Positions 25,301 to 33,297 of a stretch of 64,000 nt of DNA are shown here, piece by piece. Each line of letters starts with the position of its first letter. Positions within the stretch are counted from its first letter, which is position 1. Source of the DNA: Flammeovirgaceae bacterium (GTDB lineage Bacteria > Bacteroidota > Bacteroidia > Cytophagales > Cyclobacteriaceae); contig JAJTEH010000001.1 in the NCBI GenBank assembly GCA_021298355.1, positions 62,001 to 126,000 on the forward strand. The letters run 5' to 3'. The notes beneath the pieces are model-generated. The model had not been told where the DNA came from. It worked only from the letters and a program-made list of their open reading frames with translations, and ran no database searches. A program made the position numbers and the translations under genes.

Positions 25301-26530
25301 GTAGCTTTCGGTATTGGCATAGGATTTTTCTTGAGAAGATAAGTCCACCAGAAATTCTAACACGCGAATTCTGGTTTTATAAGCTGCCGGCAATGTTGTA
25401 GAAGAAAGAAGATTAATGGCCGAGTTTTCCAGGTTTTTAGTTTGATCTCTGTTAAGCCGAGAATCAAACTCTATAGCTGTAAAGTTAACGTAGTGTACAC
25501 TTCCTTTCTTAAAGTATTTATCAAGCACCTTTTCGTATTCAAATTTTGTATTCGAATATTTAGAGTTGCTTTTGTCTTTTTGAAGTTGTTCGAGATAAGC
25601 CTGATAAACATCGTGGCCCAACGGATGCGATGGTTTGGTAACTTTTTTTAGATCGGCCAGCACGTTATTAAAACCTAAATTACTTTCCGTTTCCGAGAAA
25701 TTCACCAAACCGTTTTCGGCCAGCATTTTTGATTGCAGATAATTCGTGTATACCAAAGCAGTTGAATATTCGCCCAAGAAACGGTTGTTCTTTTTTATCC
25801 AGGAGCGTGCCCCCATAAAGGCAGAGTCGGCCCTAACAAGTTCGCCCATTTTGCTCAGTGCCAAAGCACGAATGGTAATGAGTCTGGCATAGTCGCCATA
25901 GCGTACAGGTAATTCTTCCGCGGGAACCCAATCTTTTACAATTTTTCCGTTTTCCGAGGTTTGAACTTTATCGACTGCACGTTTTAAAAAGAAGTCTTCT
26001 ACATCGGTTAACATACGCAAAGCATCTTTGCAAAATCCTTGGCCAATTAATGCTTCAGCTTTTACCAGTGAAACTTTCGCTTTTAGGTTTTCATCGGTTA
26101 AACCATTGGCTACGATAAGTTGATTTACATCGTCAGCCAGTTGTCGGGCTTTAAGGTGGTTACCGTAATCGTTTTGTAAAGAGGCAATTTCAAGCAAGGC
26201 TGTGGCATACGCAAGCGATTTTTCTCCGTTTATGGCCGCATTATTGGCTAGTGCATTTGTAATGTGCGATTCAAACGCCACCAGTGAACCACTCGCCAGG
26301 GCAATTTTCGCTTCTTGCATAGAAATAAGCGGAAGGTATTTATTGGCAGCGCCTAACTTGCTATTGGTTTTAGTGCGCAATTTCGAAAGGGCACTCGTGG
26401 CTTTATCAAAACTTCCTTGTTCGTAATAGGCATCTGCTTTTTTAAGAGCTTTATCGTATTTACTTTGCGCTAAAACCAACGTAGTGTTTACAAATAAAAC
26501 TAACAATATCCAGAGGATCCGGGTTTTCAT
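22307..26530 (-). CDS. Exported TPR-CHAT domain protein (caspase-like peptidase fold)
   Basis: A 1407-residue protein. The ATG at 26530 gives a signal peptide (MKTRILWILLVLFVNTTLVLAQ), so the protein leaves the cytoplasm; an earlier frame start at 26605 has no such signal. About 950 residues of tetratricopeptide repeats follow, many in the kinesin-light-chain style (YTEAEKVAKRANQIAVSVYG, YDKALPEIQKAITSQEKQFG). The C-terminal 350 residues form a CHAT domain with the His in FHIATHGLY (His 1244) and the Cys in LSACETGLG (Cys 1320), the dyad of caspase-like peptidases, plus GEGVYGLQRAFLVAGA. The intact dyad suggests an active protease; the target is unknown. Confidence 0.9.
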   Translation of the reverse strand: MKTRILWILLVLFVNTTLVLAQSKYDKALKKADAYYEQGSFDKATSALSKLRTKTNSKLGAANKYLPLISMQEAKIALASGSLVAFESHITNALANNAAINGEKSLAYATALLEIASLQNDYGNHLKARQLADDVNQLIVANGLTDENLKAKVSLVKAEALIGQGFCKDALRMLTDVEDFFLKRAVDKVQTSENGKIVKDWVPAEELPVRYGDYARLITIRALALSKMGELVRADSAFMGARSWIKKNNRFLGEYSTALVYTNYLQSKMLAENGLVNFSETESNLGFNNVLADLKKVTKPSHPLGHDVYQAYLEQLQKDKSNSKYSNTKFEYEKVLDKYFKKGSVHYVNFTAIEFDSRLNRDQTKNLENSAINLLSSTTLPAAYKTRIRVLEFLVDLSSQEKSYANTESYLNKIIEIKKELYGENSPEYHLSKLKLASFYIDYTNKIDEAKAIFDISYEQIIAKEIGPWHKDHLEILNHLATLYEFKDDYAKADATLQRASDLARSKYDDKDVDFAVELDKIAVLQLKIGAYDKADQNLKKALAIFDDNRKDESRTAQYIHALETQAKLFGIQGLFDEAETNLDKSAKLTRKSEDLISSVQSTAEELSSLFIQLGRYSQTESLLNVLLIDYQKVYGSNSIRLIEPLTNRGKILLAKGDYTEAEKVAKRANQIAVSVYGESSTKVAPTQKLLGDIYYTLGDYDKALPEIQKAITSQEKQFGRNHIEVAKSISQLALVKFHRGDDRTEIEKLMLESRDIMAAKLGKDNPQYAEILKNVAVVYLSQKRYDIAFNSLTVAESIWRAKAGQKNNINLAGIFTLTGDVYYNIKNYKKAEEFFIKSKDLYEKFFSTSHPEFVKVQSKLAKVYYQQKDYKRAKKLIEESLTNYEGFIKQYFPALSEREKAKYWNTIKGDFEFYNTLAFSNMEDFKDLTGKVYNFQLLTKALLLNSSIKIRERILSSTDEVLKGQYNAWLKKKETLTVALSMSQEQLSLNGIDRSLLEKEVESLEKELSQRSEGFGQGFENKRITFEDVRKSLQPNEVAIEMIRYRHFDHVLTDSVIYCALYVKNDFKAPKAVELTDGKKMETRYFKYYRNAIIGKIHDAYSYKIFWEPLQREMGQVSTVYLSPDGIYNQINLEAIPTPDGRFVIDNSNIVLVSNTKDIYLNKIRSRSKSSTNVASMFGNPTFYLASNGSSIPPLPGTEKEVSQLQLLFKQNGWNTLQYVEDKADEESIKNLNSPKIFHIATHGLYKPSDEVSAEQELEGNESLLNQNPLMRTGLLLTGAGDLLEKTNFNYNMENGILTAYEAMNLNLDKTDLVVLSACETGLGDLQAGEGVYGLQRAFLVAGAKVLIMSMFKVDDDATQKLFLKFYLKWLNSGNIRESFTEAKKELRSEYPEPIYWGAFMMIGME

Positions 26531-26680
26531 AGGGTTGTTTTTAAAAGGAATTATCACCATGTAAGGTAAGAAAATTTTTACCTTTCTTTTGGGCAGATGG
26601 CACATAAAGTTAAAAGGGTTTTTACACGTAATTACTGTGCCGATCGGTCATATTTTATTTCTTTTTGTAGCGCACCGTTG

Positions 26681-26688
26681 TATCTTTC
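26681..26688 (+). promoter_or_regulatory. -7-like element abutting the BatA gene start
   Basis: TATCTTTC differs from TAnnTTTG only in the last base and is followed by AGC and the ATG at 26692, the same spacing as at other leaderless-looking starts in this window. Confidence 0.4.
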
Positions 26689-26691
26689 AGC

Positions 26692-28668
26692 ATGTCTTTT
26701 TTACGACCCGAATTTTTATGGGGCCTAGGTGCACTGGCCATTCCGGTACTTGTTCATCTGTTTAGTTTCAGAAGAACAAGAAAAGTTTTTTTTTCAAACA
26801 CGCGCTTTATTAGCCAGATTACGGAAGAAACATCAGCCAAAAGAAAAATTAAGCAATGGTTGATTTTGAGTGCACGCATGTTGTGTTTACTTTTTCTGGT
26901 TTTAGCATTTGCACAACCATTTTTGCCTGCCGAAAAGCAACATCGTGCCGGTAAACCTGTTCTACTTTATGTGGATAATTCTTTTAGCCTAACTATACAG
27001 AATGGCAACGCCACATTGCTTGAGCAAGCCATAGGCTACGCGCAAAATCTTGTGAAAGCATTTCCTTCTGATACGCGCTTTGTATTTTTTACCAACAACT
27101 CCGATTCGTGGAGTAATAAACCCCGCACTGCACAGGAAGTAACAGAATACCTTACCCAAGTAAAACCTACTTTACAAACCAAACACTTTTCTACCTTACT
27201 CGAAAAACATAACCAGTGGCTAGATACCGATGCTTTTTTTGTGTTGAGCGATTTCCAATCGACACAGTTTACAAAACAAAAACTAAAGGATTCGCTTAAT
27301 TATGTGTTGATACCTTTTCAGAAAGAAAACAGATCGAATATATTTTTTGATTCAGTCTATCTTCAAAATCCTTTTTTATTGAGCGGAGAGAAAAACAAAC
27401 TAGTATGTGTGGTACACCATACAGGAAAAGAACCTCGTACACAAGTGCTTGTTAAATTTTTGATCGATGATAAACAAGCCGGATCTCTCATTACAGATCT
27501 ATTGCCGGATGCCAGTAAAGTTCTCACATTCGAAATTCCGGAGGGTTTAACAGGCATACAACCTGCTAAACTAACCGTGGCTGATGCGGGTAATGCTTTC
27601 GACAACGAGTTTTTTCTTAGTCTTGATTTTTCTGAAAAAATATCAGTTGCAGAAATTAAAAGTGCAAGTGCCACCTCATATATAAAAAATGTCTTCGCCA
27701 ACACAAATGTTTTTACTTTCGAAAGTTTTTCTGAATTGAATGTTAATTTCGACAAAGCCTCATCTGCTGATTTACTAATTTTAAATGAGATACCCACGCT
27801 TACACCTGCTGCACAAAATGCTGTATCCAAAATTGTACAAAGAGGAGGTAGCGTACTGCTTATCCCTGCTAAAAGTCCTGATGTAGCAAGTTTTAAAACC
27901 GTACTACCCGGAGTAAATCTGATTGGATGGAACGACAAACTGGGCTTAAAAAAAATGGATTATAACAATCCGTTCTTTACCAACGTGTTCGAGACCCAAC
28001 AAGAAAACGTGGCATTACCAAGTGCTAAAGCAGTTTGGCAAACCGCTTCAAGAGGGCAATCGGTATTAACATTTGTAAACGATATACCCTTTTTATCGTA
28101 TACCGAAAACGTTGGTCGCGTGTACACATTGGCTTGCCCTCTGCAAGATGCATTTACCGATTTTGGCACCCATGCTTTGTTTGTGCCGGTAATGTATAAA
28201 ATGGCTGCGCTTAGCAAAAGAGATGTTAAACCACTAGCCAGTTCCGACAACCGTTTCACGCTTAGCTATACGGCAAAAAACAAGGAACAAAACAATTTGG
28301 TTAAACTTATTGGAAACACAGAATTGGTACCGGAGCAAACACATTTATCAGGTAAAATTTTTCTGAATTTCGACAACCTTGCATTAAGCCCAGGGCATTA
28401 TTATGCAGTAACATCTACCGATACACTTTCGCTGGTGGCGGCCAATGCAAACAAGTCCGAATCGTATGGTGAGGTGCTTTCAGAAAATGATATAAAGTCT
28501 TTATTTGGTTCGCAATCTAGTGTACTACCGGATGGCGGCACACAAAGTCCTGAAGAAGTTTCTACGTGGATTAACGAACAGTATAAAGGCAAGCCCCTTT
28601 GGAAGCTTGCCCTTGTGTTTTCTTTACTATTTTTGGCAGCAGAAATATTTTTAATTAGGTTCTTGTAA
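26692..28668 (+). CDS. BatA-domain membrane protein with degenerate von Willebrand A region
   Basis: A 658-residue protein. The N-terminus is the BatA double-membrane-helix domain (FLRPEFLWGLGALAIPVLVHL, then WLILSARMLCLLFLVLAFAQPF near 60-80), followed by a VWA-like region starting at VLLYVDNSFSLT, where D-x-S-x-S of the metal-ion site is kept. A long periplasmic beta-rich region follows, and a last helix (LALVFSLLFLAAEIFLIRFL) ends the protein. Bat proteins are linked to aerotolerance and to MoxR ATPases, but no MoxR or other Bat gene is adjacent. Its stop directly abuts the stop of the convergent antiporter gene. Confidence 0.85.
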   Translation: MSFLRPEFLWGLGALAIPVLVHLFSFRRTRKVFFSNTRFISQITEETSAKRKIKQWLILSARMLCLLFLVLAFAQPFLPAEKQHRAGKPVLLYVDNSFSLTIQNGNATLLEQAIGYAQNLVKAFPSDTRFVFFTNNSDSWSNKPRTAQEVTEYLTQVKPTLQTKHFSTLLEKHNQWLDTDAFFVLSDFQSTQFTKQKLKDSLNYVLIPFQKENRSNIFFDSVYLQNPFLLSGEKNKLVCVVHHTGKEPRTQVLVKFLIDDKQAGSLITDLLPDASKVLTFEIPEGLTGIQPAKLTVADAGNAFDNEFFLSLDFSEKISVAEIKSASATSYIKNVFANTNVFTFESFSELNVNFDKASSADLLILNEIPTLTPAAQNAVSKIVQRGGSVLLIPAKSPDVASFKTVLPGVNLIGWNDKLGLKKMDYNNPFFTNVFETQQENVALPSAKAVWQTASRGQSVLTFVNDIPFLSYTENVGRVYTLACPLQDAFTDFGTHALFVPVMYKMAALSKRDVKPLASSDNRFTLSYTAKNKEQNNLVKLIGNTELVPEQTHLSGKIFLNFDNLALSPGHYYAVTSTDTLSLVAANANKSESYGEVLSENDIKSLFGSQSSVLPDGGTQSPEEVSTWINEQYKGKPLWKLALVFSLLFLAAEIFLIRFL

Positions 28669-29646
28669 TTAACCCATCTGAATAAGATATAAGGTGTACG
28701 TAAAATAACCTAGTAGTAGGATTGCAGCTTCCCAACGATCTAATTTACGGGTATTGATAGTAAACATAAAAATCATTAATACTACTGTACTAATCAACAG
28801 AATATAAACATCAAAATTCATGGCGGCCGAATACTCCATTGGGCTGATTAAACCAGTAATACCAAGAATAAAGAATATGTTAAAGATGTTAGAGCCAATT
28901 ACGTTACCAATAGCAATGTCTGTGTTTTTGCGATAAGCCGCCACACAAGAAGTAACTAACTCGGGCAAGGAAGTTCCGGCTGCCAATATGGTAAGTCCGA
29001 TTAATTTATCCGATACTTCAAAATGCTTGGCAATTGCAATTGCATTGTCTACCACTAGTTTTCCTCCGCCAATTAACATAGCTAAGCCAGCAACTACAAA
29101 AACAATCGATAACCAAGTAGCGTAAATTTTAACATCGTCTTGGTCCAGATCGCTGTTGTTTTTCATGGTGCGAACTATGTATAACATAAAACCACCGAAG
29201 AAAAGTAATAGAATAAAGGCATCAATTCTGGAAAGTACTCCGCCAACTTCAGGGGCAGATACTGCACTTCCCCACAACATGTTATCGTTTACCAAAATAA
29301 ATAAAACTACTGCGGCTAAAATAGATAGGGGTACTTCGTACTTAACGGTACTTCTTTGCACAGTTAGCGGGTAAATTAAACCGGCAATACCAAGTATAAA
29401 CATCAAATTAAAGTTATTGCTACCGATAACATTTCCAAATGAAGCATCATTTTTTCCATCTAATGCTGCCAAAGTAGAAACAATTAATTCGGGGGTTGAA
29501 GTACCAAAGGCAACAACGGTGAGGCCAATCGCAAGGTTAGAAACATTCATTTTTTTGGCCAATGAAGAAGATCCATTGACCAGAAAATCAGCTCCTTTAA
29601 TTAACACGGCAAAGCCAACGAATAAGAAGACTATCGTCCAAAGCAT
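28669..29646 (-). CDS. Calcium/sodium antiporter (CaCA family, YrbG-like)
   Basis: A 325-residue antiporter with ten or so membrane helices in two inverted halves. The alpha-1 repeat shows AFGTSTPELIVS and GNVIGSNNFNLMFILG; the alpha-2 repeat shows AAGTSLPELVTS and GNVIGSNIFNIFFILG. These glutamates and asparagines coordinate Na+ and Ca2+ in the family. It likely exports calcium. It follows corA with 64 bp in which a promoter is recognisable, so it may be transcribed both with corA-mscS and separately. Confidence 0.94.
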   Translation of the reverse strand: MLWTIVFLFVGFAVLIKGADFLVNGSSSLAKKMNVSNLAIGLTVVAFGTSTPELIVSTLAALDGKNDASFGNVIGSNNFNLMFILGIAGLIYPLTVQRSTVKYEVPLSILAAVVLFILVNDNMLWGSAVSAPEVGGVLSRIDAFILLLFFGGFMLYIVRTMKNNSDLDQDDVKIYATWLSIVFVVAGLAMLIGGGKLVVDNAIAIAKHFEVSDKLIGLTILAAGTSLPELVTSCVAAYRKNTDIAIGNVIGSNIFNIFFILGITGLISPMEYSAAMNFDVYILLISTVVLMIFMFTINTRKLDRWEAAILLLGYFTYTLYLIQMG

Positions 29647-29669
29647 AGGGTTGAGGTTACGTTATTATC

Positions 29670-29701
29670 GAAATATACACGCTTTTTTGTCTGATTGACA
29701 A
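29670..29701 (-). promoter_or_regulatory. Candidate promoter of the CaCA antiporter
   Basis: On the minus strand TTG (29701-29699) is followed after 21 bases by TATATTTC (29677-29670), one mismatch from TAnnTTTG. The spacing fits the Bacteroidetes -33/-7 arrangement. Confidence 0.45.
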
Positions 29702-29710
29702 CACTTTTTT

Positions 29711-30724
29711 TTAAAACCACTTCTTCTTTCTAAAGTACAACAACATGCTGCCACCAATGCCTATCATTACCAACCAGGTAAGCGGATATCCCCATTTGGT
29801 TTTTAATTCGGGCATGTACTCGAAATTCATCCCGTAAACACCCACTATAAAAGTTAAAGGAATGAAGATGGTAGAAATTACAGCCAATACTTTCATCACC
29901 TCCGTCATGCGGTTATTTTGTGTGTTGAAATGTATATCCAATAAAGAGGCTGTCAGGTCTTTATAGGTATCTAACGAATCGATCAGGTGTACGATATGGT
30001 CGTAAACATCGGCAAAATACCGGGTGGTGTGATCGGTAACAAAAGAAGTTTCTCCTTTAACCAATTTGCTTAATGCATCGCGCAGCGGATATACTGCCTT
30101 ACGTAAAAAAATGAGTTCTTTTTTTATTTGTTGTATTTCCGAAAATATTGAGTCTGATGAACCCGACTGAATTTTCTCTTCAATATCATCTATCTGTTCG
30201 CCAATGGCATCGAGCACGGTGTAGTAATTATCAACAATTATATCCAATAAGCGATACAACAGATAATCCGTTTTTTGCTTTCTTACTTTACCTTGATCTA
30301 ACCTTATTCTGTCTCTGAAGGCTTCAAATAAATCTCCTTCTTTCTCCTGAAAGGAAACCAGAAAATTGGTACCTACTACAAAACTTACTTGCTCGTAATC
30401 GATGTGTTTGTCATCTATCCGATACAACATTTTTAACGTGAAGAAAAGATAATCTTCGTATTCTTCGGCCTTTGGGCGCTGATCGTTTAAAACATCTTCA
30501 ATTAATAAAGTATGTAAACAAAAGTGTTCTTGCAGTTTTTCAAGAATATGAGTTTCTTCTAATCCATCAACGTTAATCCAATTAACTTGATGAGGATTAA
30601 TTTTATGAATGATTTCGGTAACCGATAAATCATCGAATCGGTTGTAATGATTTCTATCGTATTGAATCAGTTCTAAAATTGCTCTGCCATTAGAGGGTTG
30701 ATGCAGCGCGTGCTTGCTTGTCAT
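29711..30724 (-). CDS. corA: CorA-family magnesium/cobalt channel
   Basis: A 337-residue channel subunit. The large cytoplasmic N-terminal domain of mixed sheet and long helices (residues 1-270, ending in the coiled pore helix) is followed by two C-terminal membrane helices with the signature YGMNFEYMPEL between them, whose Gly-Met-Asn forms the selectivity filter. It ends in the lysine-rich RKKKWF. CorA pentamers let Mg2+ in. Its start overlaps the stop of the mechanosensitive channel gene by four bases (ATGA), so both are in one operon. Confidence 0.95.
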   Translation of the reverse strand: MTSKHALHQPSNGRAILELIQYDRNHYNRFDDLSVTEIIHKINPHQVNWINVDGLEETHILEKLQEHFCLHTLLIEDVLNDQRPKAEEYEDYLFFTLKMLYRIDDKHIDYEQVSFVVGTNFLVSFQEKEGDLFEAFRDRIRLDQGKVRKQKTDYLLYRLLDIIVDNYYTVLDAIGEQIDDIEEKIQSGSSDSIFSEIQQIKKELIFLRKAVYPLRDALSKLVKGETSFVTDHTTRYFADVYDHIVHLIDSLDTYKDLTASLLDIHFNTQNNRMTEVMKVLAVISTIFIPLTFIVGVYGMNFEYMPELKTKWGYPLTWLVMIGIGGSMLLYFRKKKWF

Positions 30725-31587
30725 GAGCGTAATTCATTTTGATTTTGCAAAAAAACCATGCGATGTGGATAAGGCACTTCTATTCCTTCTTTATCAAAAG
30801 CTTGTTTGATTGATTTTAATAAATCGCATTTTAAGATAAAAGCATTGGTGGGGTCGGTTGTCCAAACCCAAGCGCGCAAAGTCATAGCAGAGTCTGTAAA
30901 ATTGATAAGCCGAACAACAACTACGGGTTCATTTTTTCTTTTTTCTTCGGGCGTTCGGTTATCCACATGCAAAGGATGCGCCAGCGCTTCGCGTTGCATA
31001 ATGCTAATGGCTTTGTCTATATCTTTTGTATGCAAGGCAATGTTAAATTCTACAAACACGCACAAATATTCTCCGGGTAAACTGGCGTTTAAAATGGTTT
31101 CGTTGCTGATGACGGTATTGGGTATAACGATGCGTTTGTTTTCGAAATCGCGGATAACGGTGTGCCGAAGGGTAATATCTTCTACATCGCCTGTGTAGAG
31201 TTGCCCAACTTTTACACGGTCACCCACACTGAACGGTCGGAAGATAACCAAAAACACACCACTAATTATGTTCGAAAAGGCAGACTGAGAAGCCAAACCA
31301 ACTATGGCAGCCAACACACCGGCACTGGCTAATAAACCATTACCTAATGAGTTTAAACTGGGTATCGATTTAAAAATTACAATGGCGGCAGTGAGGTATA
31401 CAATAAAGTCGACAGCGTTTTTAAAAAATTTGAGTTTGGTAGGATCTACCTTTAATTTAGTAGATGAGATGCGCACAAAGCGCCCGATCATAAACTTTAA
31501 AATAAGCGCAACAAGAAAGGAAAATGCCAGCACAACCAATATAAAAACGAAATGGCCATAACGTGCATCAAATTCTGTAAGTCCCAT
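30721..31587 (-). CDS. MscS-family mechanosensitive channel
   Basis: A 288-residue protein, close to E. coli MscS length. Three membrane helices occupy about residues 12-125, and the third includes the glycine/alanine-rich pore lining (LASAGVLAAIVGLASQSAFS). The beta domain follows (FSVGDRVKVGQLYTGDVEDI, NKRIVIPNTVISNETILN) and an alpha/beta C-terminal domain. It opens under membrane tension to release solutes on osmotic downshock. It heads an operon with corA and perhaps the CaCA antiporter, a grouping of ion and osmotic functions, and is divergent from the polyprenyl synthase. Confidence 0.93.
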   Translation of the reverse strand: MGLTEFDARYGHFVFILVVLAFSFLVALILKFMIGRFVRISSTKLKVDPTKLKFFKNAVDFIVYLTAAIVIFKSIPSLNSLGNGLLASAGVLAAIVGLASQSAFSNIISGVFLVIFRPFSVGDRVKVGQLYTGDVEDITLRHTVIRDFENKRIVIPNTVISNETILNASLPGEYLCVFVEFNIALHTKDIDKAISIMQREALAHPLHVDNRTPEEKRKNEPVVVVRLINFTDSAMTLRAWVWTTDPTNAFILKCDLLKSIKQAFDKEGIEVPYPHRMVFLQNQNELRS

Positions 31588-31675
31588 ATCCTTAAAGGTA
31601 AAATGTTTTTTAAAACTTGCGAAAAGTTATGCTTGTTTGATACAAGTATTTAATATTTAGATAGTATTATTGTGC

Positions 31676-32650
31676 ATGGCTTTATCCCTTGAACAAATAA
31701 AAGCACCAATACACACAGAAATGGAAGCTTTCGAGAAAAAGTTCAGGGCTTCTATGAAAACCCGTGTGTTGTTGTTGGATAAAATTATGACCTACATCGT
31801 AAAACGCAAAGGCAAACAGATGCGTCCGATGTTTGTTTTTTTGAGTGCGGGCACTACCGGAAATATTTCAGAATCTACCTATCGCGGAGCTTCTTTAATT
31901 GAATTGTTGCACACGGCCTCTTTGGTGCACGATGATGTTGTAGATAATGCCGATTACAGACGAGGTTTTTTTTCAGTGAATGCATTGTGGAAAAATAAGA
32001 TTGCTGTTTTGGTAGGAGATTTTTTATTGGCACGTGGGCTCTTGCTTTCGGTTGAACACAAAGAATATCATCTGTTAGAAATTGTTTCGAATGCTGTGCG
32101 CGAAATGAGTGAAGGCGAGTTGTTGCAAATGGAAAAAGCGAGGCAATTAAACATTACCGAAGAGTTATACTACGAAATCATCCGACAAAAAACAGCTTCG
32201 CTTATTGCATCGTGCTGTGCTGTGGGTGCGAGTTCTTCGGGCGCAGATAAGGCCACAGTAGATAATATGAAATTGTTTGGTGAGAAGATAGGAATGGCTT
32301 TTCAGATTAAAGATGATTTATTCGATTACGGAGAAGAAGAAATAGGCAAACCCTTAGGTATTGATATTAAAGAAAAGAAAATGACTTTGCCTTTAATTTA
32401 TGCGTTATCGCAAAGTGGTTGGTTAGAAAGAAGAAAAATAACCAACATCGTGCGCAACGAAAGCGATAAGCCTAGAAGAGTAAGAGAAGTAATAGAGTTT
32501 GTTCGCCAATCGGGTGGTATAGAATATGCACAAGCAGTAATGAACCGCTACCATGCCGATGCCTTAAATCTGTTAACTAATATCCCAGAGAGTAATTACA
32601 AAAAATCTTTAATTGATTTAGTGCAGTTTACGATTGAGAGGAGTAATTAG
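31676..32650 (+). CDS. Polyprenyl diphosphate synthase (long chain)
   Basis: A 324-residue trans-prenyltransferase. The first aspartate-rich motif is in LVHDDVVDNADYRRG (near residue 84) and the second is IKDDLFDYG (near 208), with the lysine/arginine region GKQMRPMFVFLSAG before them. Small residues before the first motif (LLHTASLVHDD) suggest a long product, such as the C35-C40 tail of menaquinone, rather than farnesyl diphosphate; the exact length is not readable. The ATG at 31676 is preceded by TATTATTG-TGC, one mismatch from a -7 element, so a leaderless transcript is possible. Confidence 0.93.
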   Translation: MALSLEQIKAPIHTEMEAFEKKFRASMKTRVLLLDKIMTYIVKRKGKQMRPMFVFLSAGTTGNISESTYRGASLIELLHTASLVHDDVVDNADYRRGFFSVNALWKNKIAVLVGDFLLARGLLLSVEHKEYHLLEIVSNAVREMSEGELLQMEKARQLNITEELYYEIIRQKTASLIASCCAVGASSSGADKATVDNMKLFGEKIGMAFQIKDDLFDYGEEEIGKPLGIDIKEKKMTLPLIYALSQSGWLERRKITNIVRNESDKPRRVREVIEFVRQSGGIEYAQAVMNRYHADALNLLTNIPESNYKKSLIDLVQFTIERSN

Positions 32651-32655
32651 TATGG

Positions 32656-32689
32656 GTAGTTCGTTAGTAGTTGTTGGTAATTTGTTAAT
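32656..32689 (+). repeat. Left arm of low-complexity inverted repeat A
   Basis: GTAGTTCGTTAGTAGTTGTT and the following bases pair imperfectly with 32849-32883, including an uninterrupted GTTGTTGGT core. The two arms lie immediately behind the stops of the convergent polyprenyl synthase and thioredoxin genes and enclose a terminator. Confidence 0.65.
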
Positions 32690-32763
32690 CGTTTTAGATT
32701 TTTAGTTTGTGCACCTATTTATTGTTGAATAATTATCGAACTTCTAATTCGAAAAAGGGAATA

Positions 32764-32794
32764 AAAAAAGCTGTCTTTTTATGACAGCTTTTTT
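32764..32794. terminator. Bidirectional terminator between polyprenyl synthase and trxA
   Basis: AAAAAAGCTGTC-TTTTTAT-GACAGCTTTTTT pairs over 12 bases, with A/T runs making it work on both strands. It sits between the two arms of inverted repeat A. Confidence 0.88.
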
Positions 32795-32848
32795 CGTTTT
32801 AAAGAATATATAGTAATTGTCTATTGATTGATTTTGATTTTTTTTCTT

Positions 32849-32883
32849 GTAACCGAACAACCAACAACGAACAACCAAACTAC
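32849..32883 (-). repeat. Right arm of low-complexity inverted repeat A
   Basis: Its reverse complement begins GTAGTTTGGTTGTTCGTTGT and aligns with about three quarters identity to the left arm at 32656-32689. The end overlaps the stop codon of trxA. Confidence 0.65.
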
Positions 32884-33203
32884 GCTAATTGCGCTTCAAT
32901 CTTTTGAGATAACACTGATTTTGGTACAGCGCCAATTTGCTTATCAACTATTTGTCCTTTTTTGAAAACCAAAAGAGTAGGGATGTTTCTTACACCAAAC
33001 TTGGCCGTCATGGTTGGGTTTTCATCAACATTTAATTTAGCGATGATGGCTTTGCCTTCGAAATCGCCAGCTAATTCTTCAACCAAAGGACCAATCATTT
33101 TGCAAGGTCCACACCATTCTGCCCAGAAATCAACCAAAACAGGTTTATCAGAATTTACATATTGTTCGAAATTTGAATCGGTAAGTTCTATTGCCTTTCC
33201 CAT
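32880..33203 (-). CDS. trxA: Thioredoxin
   Basis: A 107-residue thioredoxin of standard length. The active site WAEWCGPCKMIGP lies at about residues 28-40, the cis-proline in RNIPTLLVF near 76, and the glycine-rich end (VPKSVLSQKI) closes the fold. There is no signal peptide, so it acts in the cytosol as the general disulfide reductant for ribonucleotide reductase, peroxidases and others. On the minus strand TACCTTCG at 33246-33253 is one mismatch from the -7 consensus and may be its promoter. Confidence 0.96.
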   Translation of the reverse strand: MGKAIELTDSNFEQYVNSDKPVLVDFWAEWCGPCKMIGPLVEELAGDFEGKAIIAKLNVDENPTMTAKFGVRNIPTLLVFKKGQIVDKQIGAVPKSVLSQKIEAQLA

Positions 33204-33297
33204 ATCTTAATTATTTATGATTTGTATGTTTTAAAATTATCAACACGAAGGTAATGGGTTTAGTTCAAAATAAAACAACTCAATGCCTTTGTATTTT

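Noticed and set aside
27363-27938. 191-codon frame antisense to the BatA gene
   Set aside because: Serine/leucine-rich shadow of the real coding strand; no start signals and no recognisable domain.
32651-32883. GTTGTT-rich stretch as a possible CRISPR array or tandem repeat
   Set aside because: Arms are degenerate, inverted instead of direct, and there are no unique spacers of regular length or cas genes.
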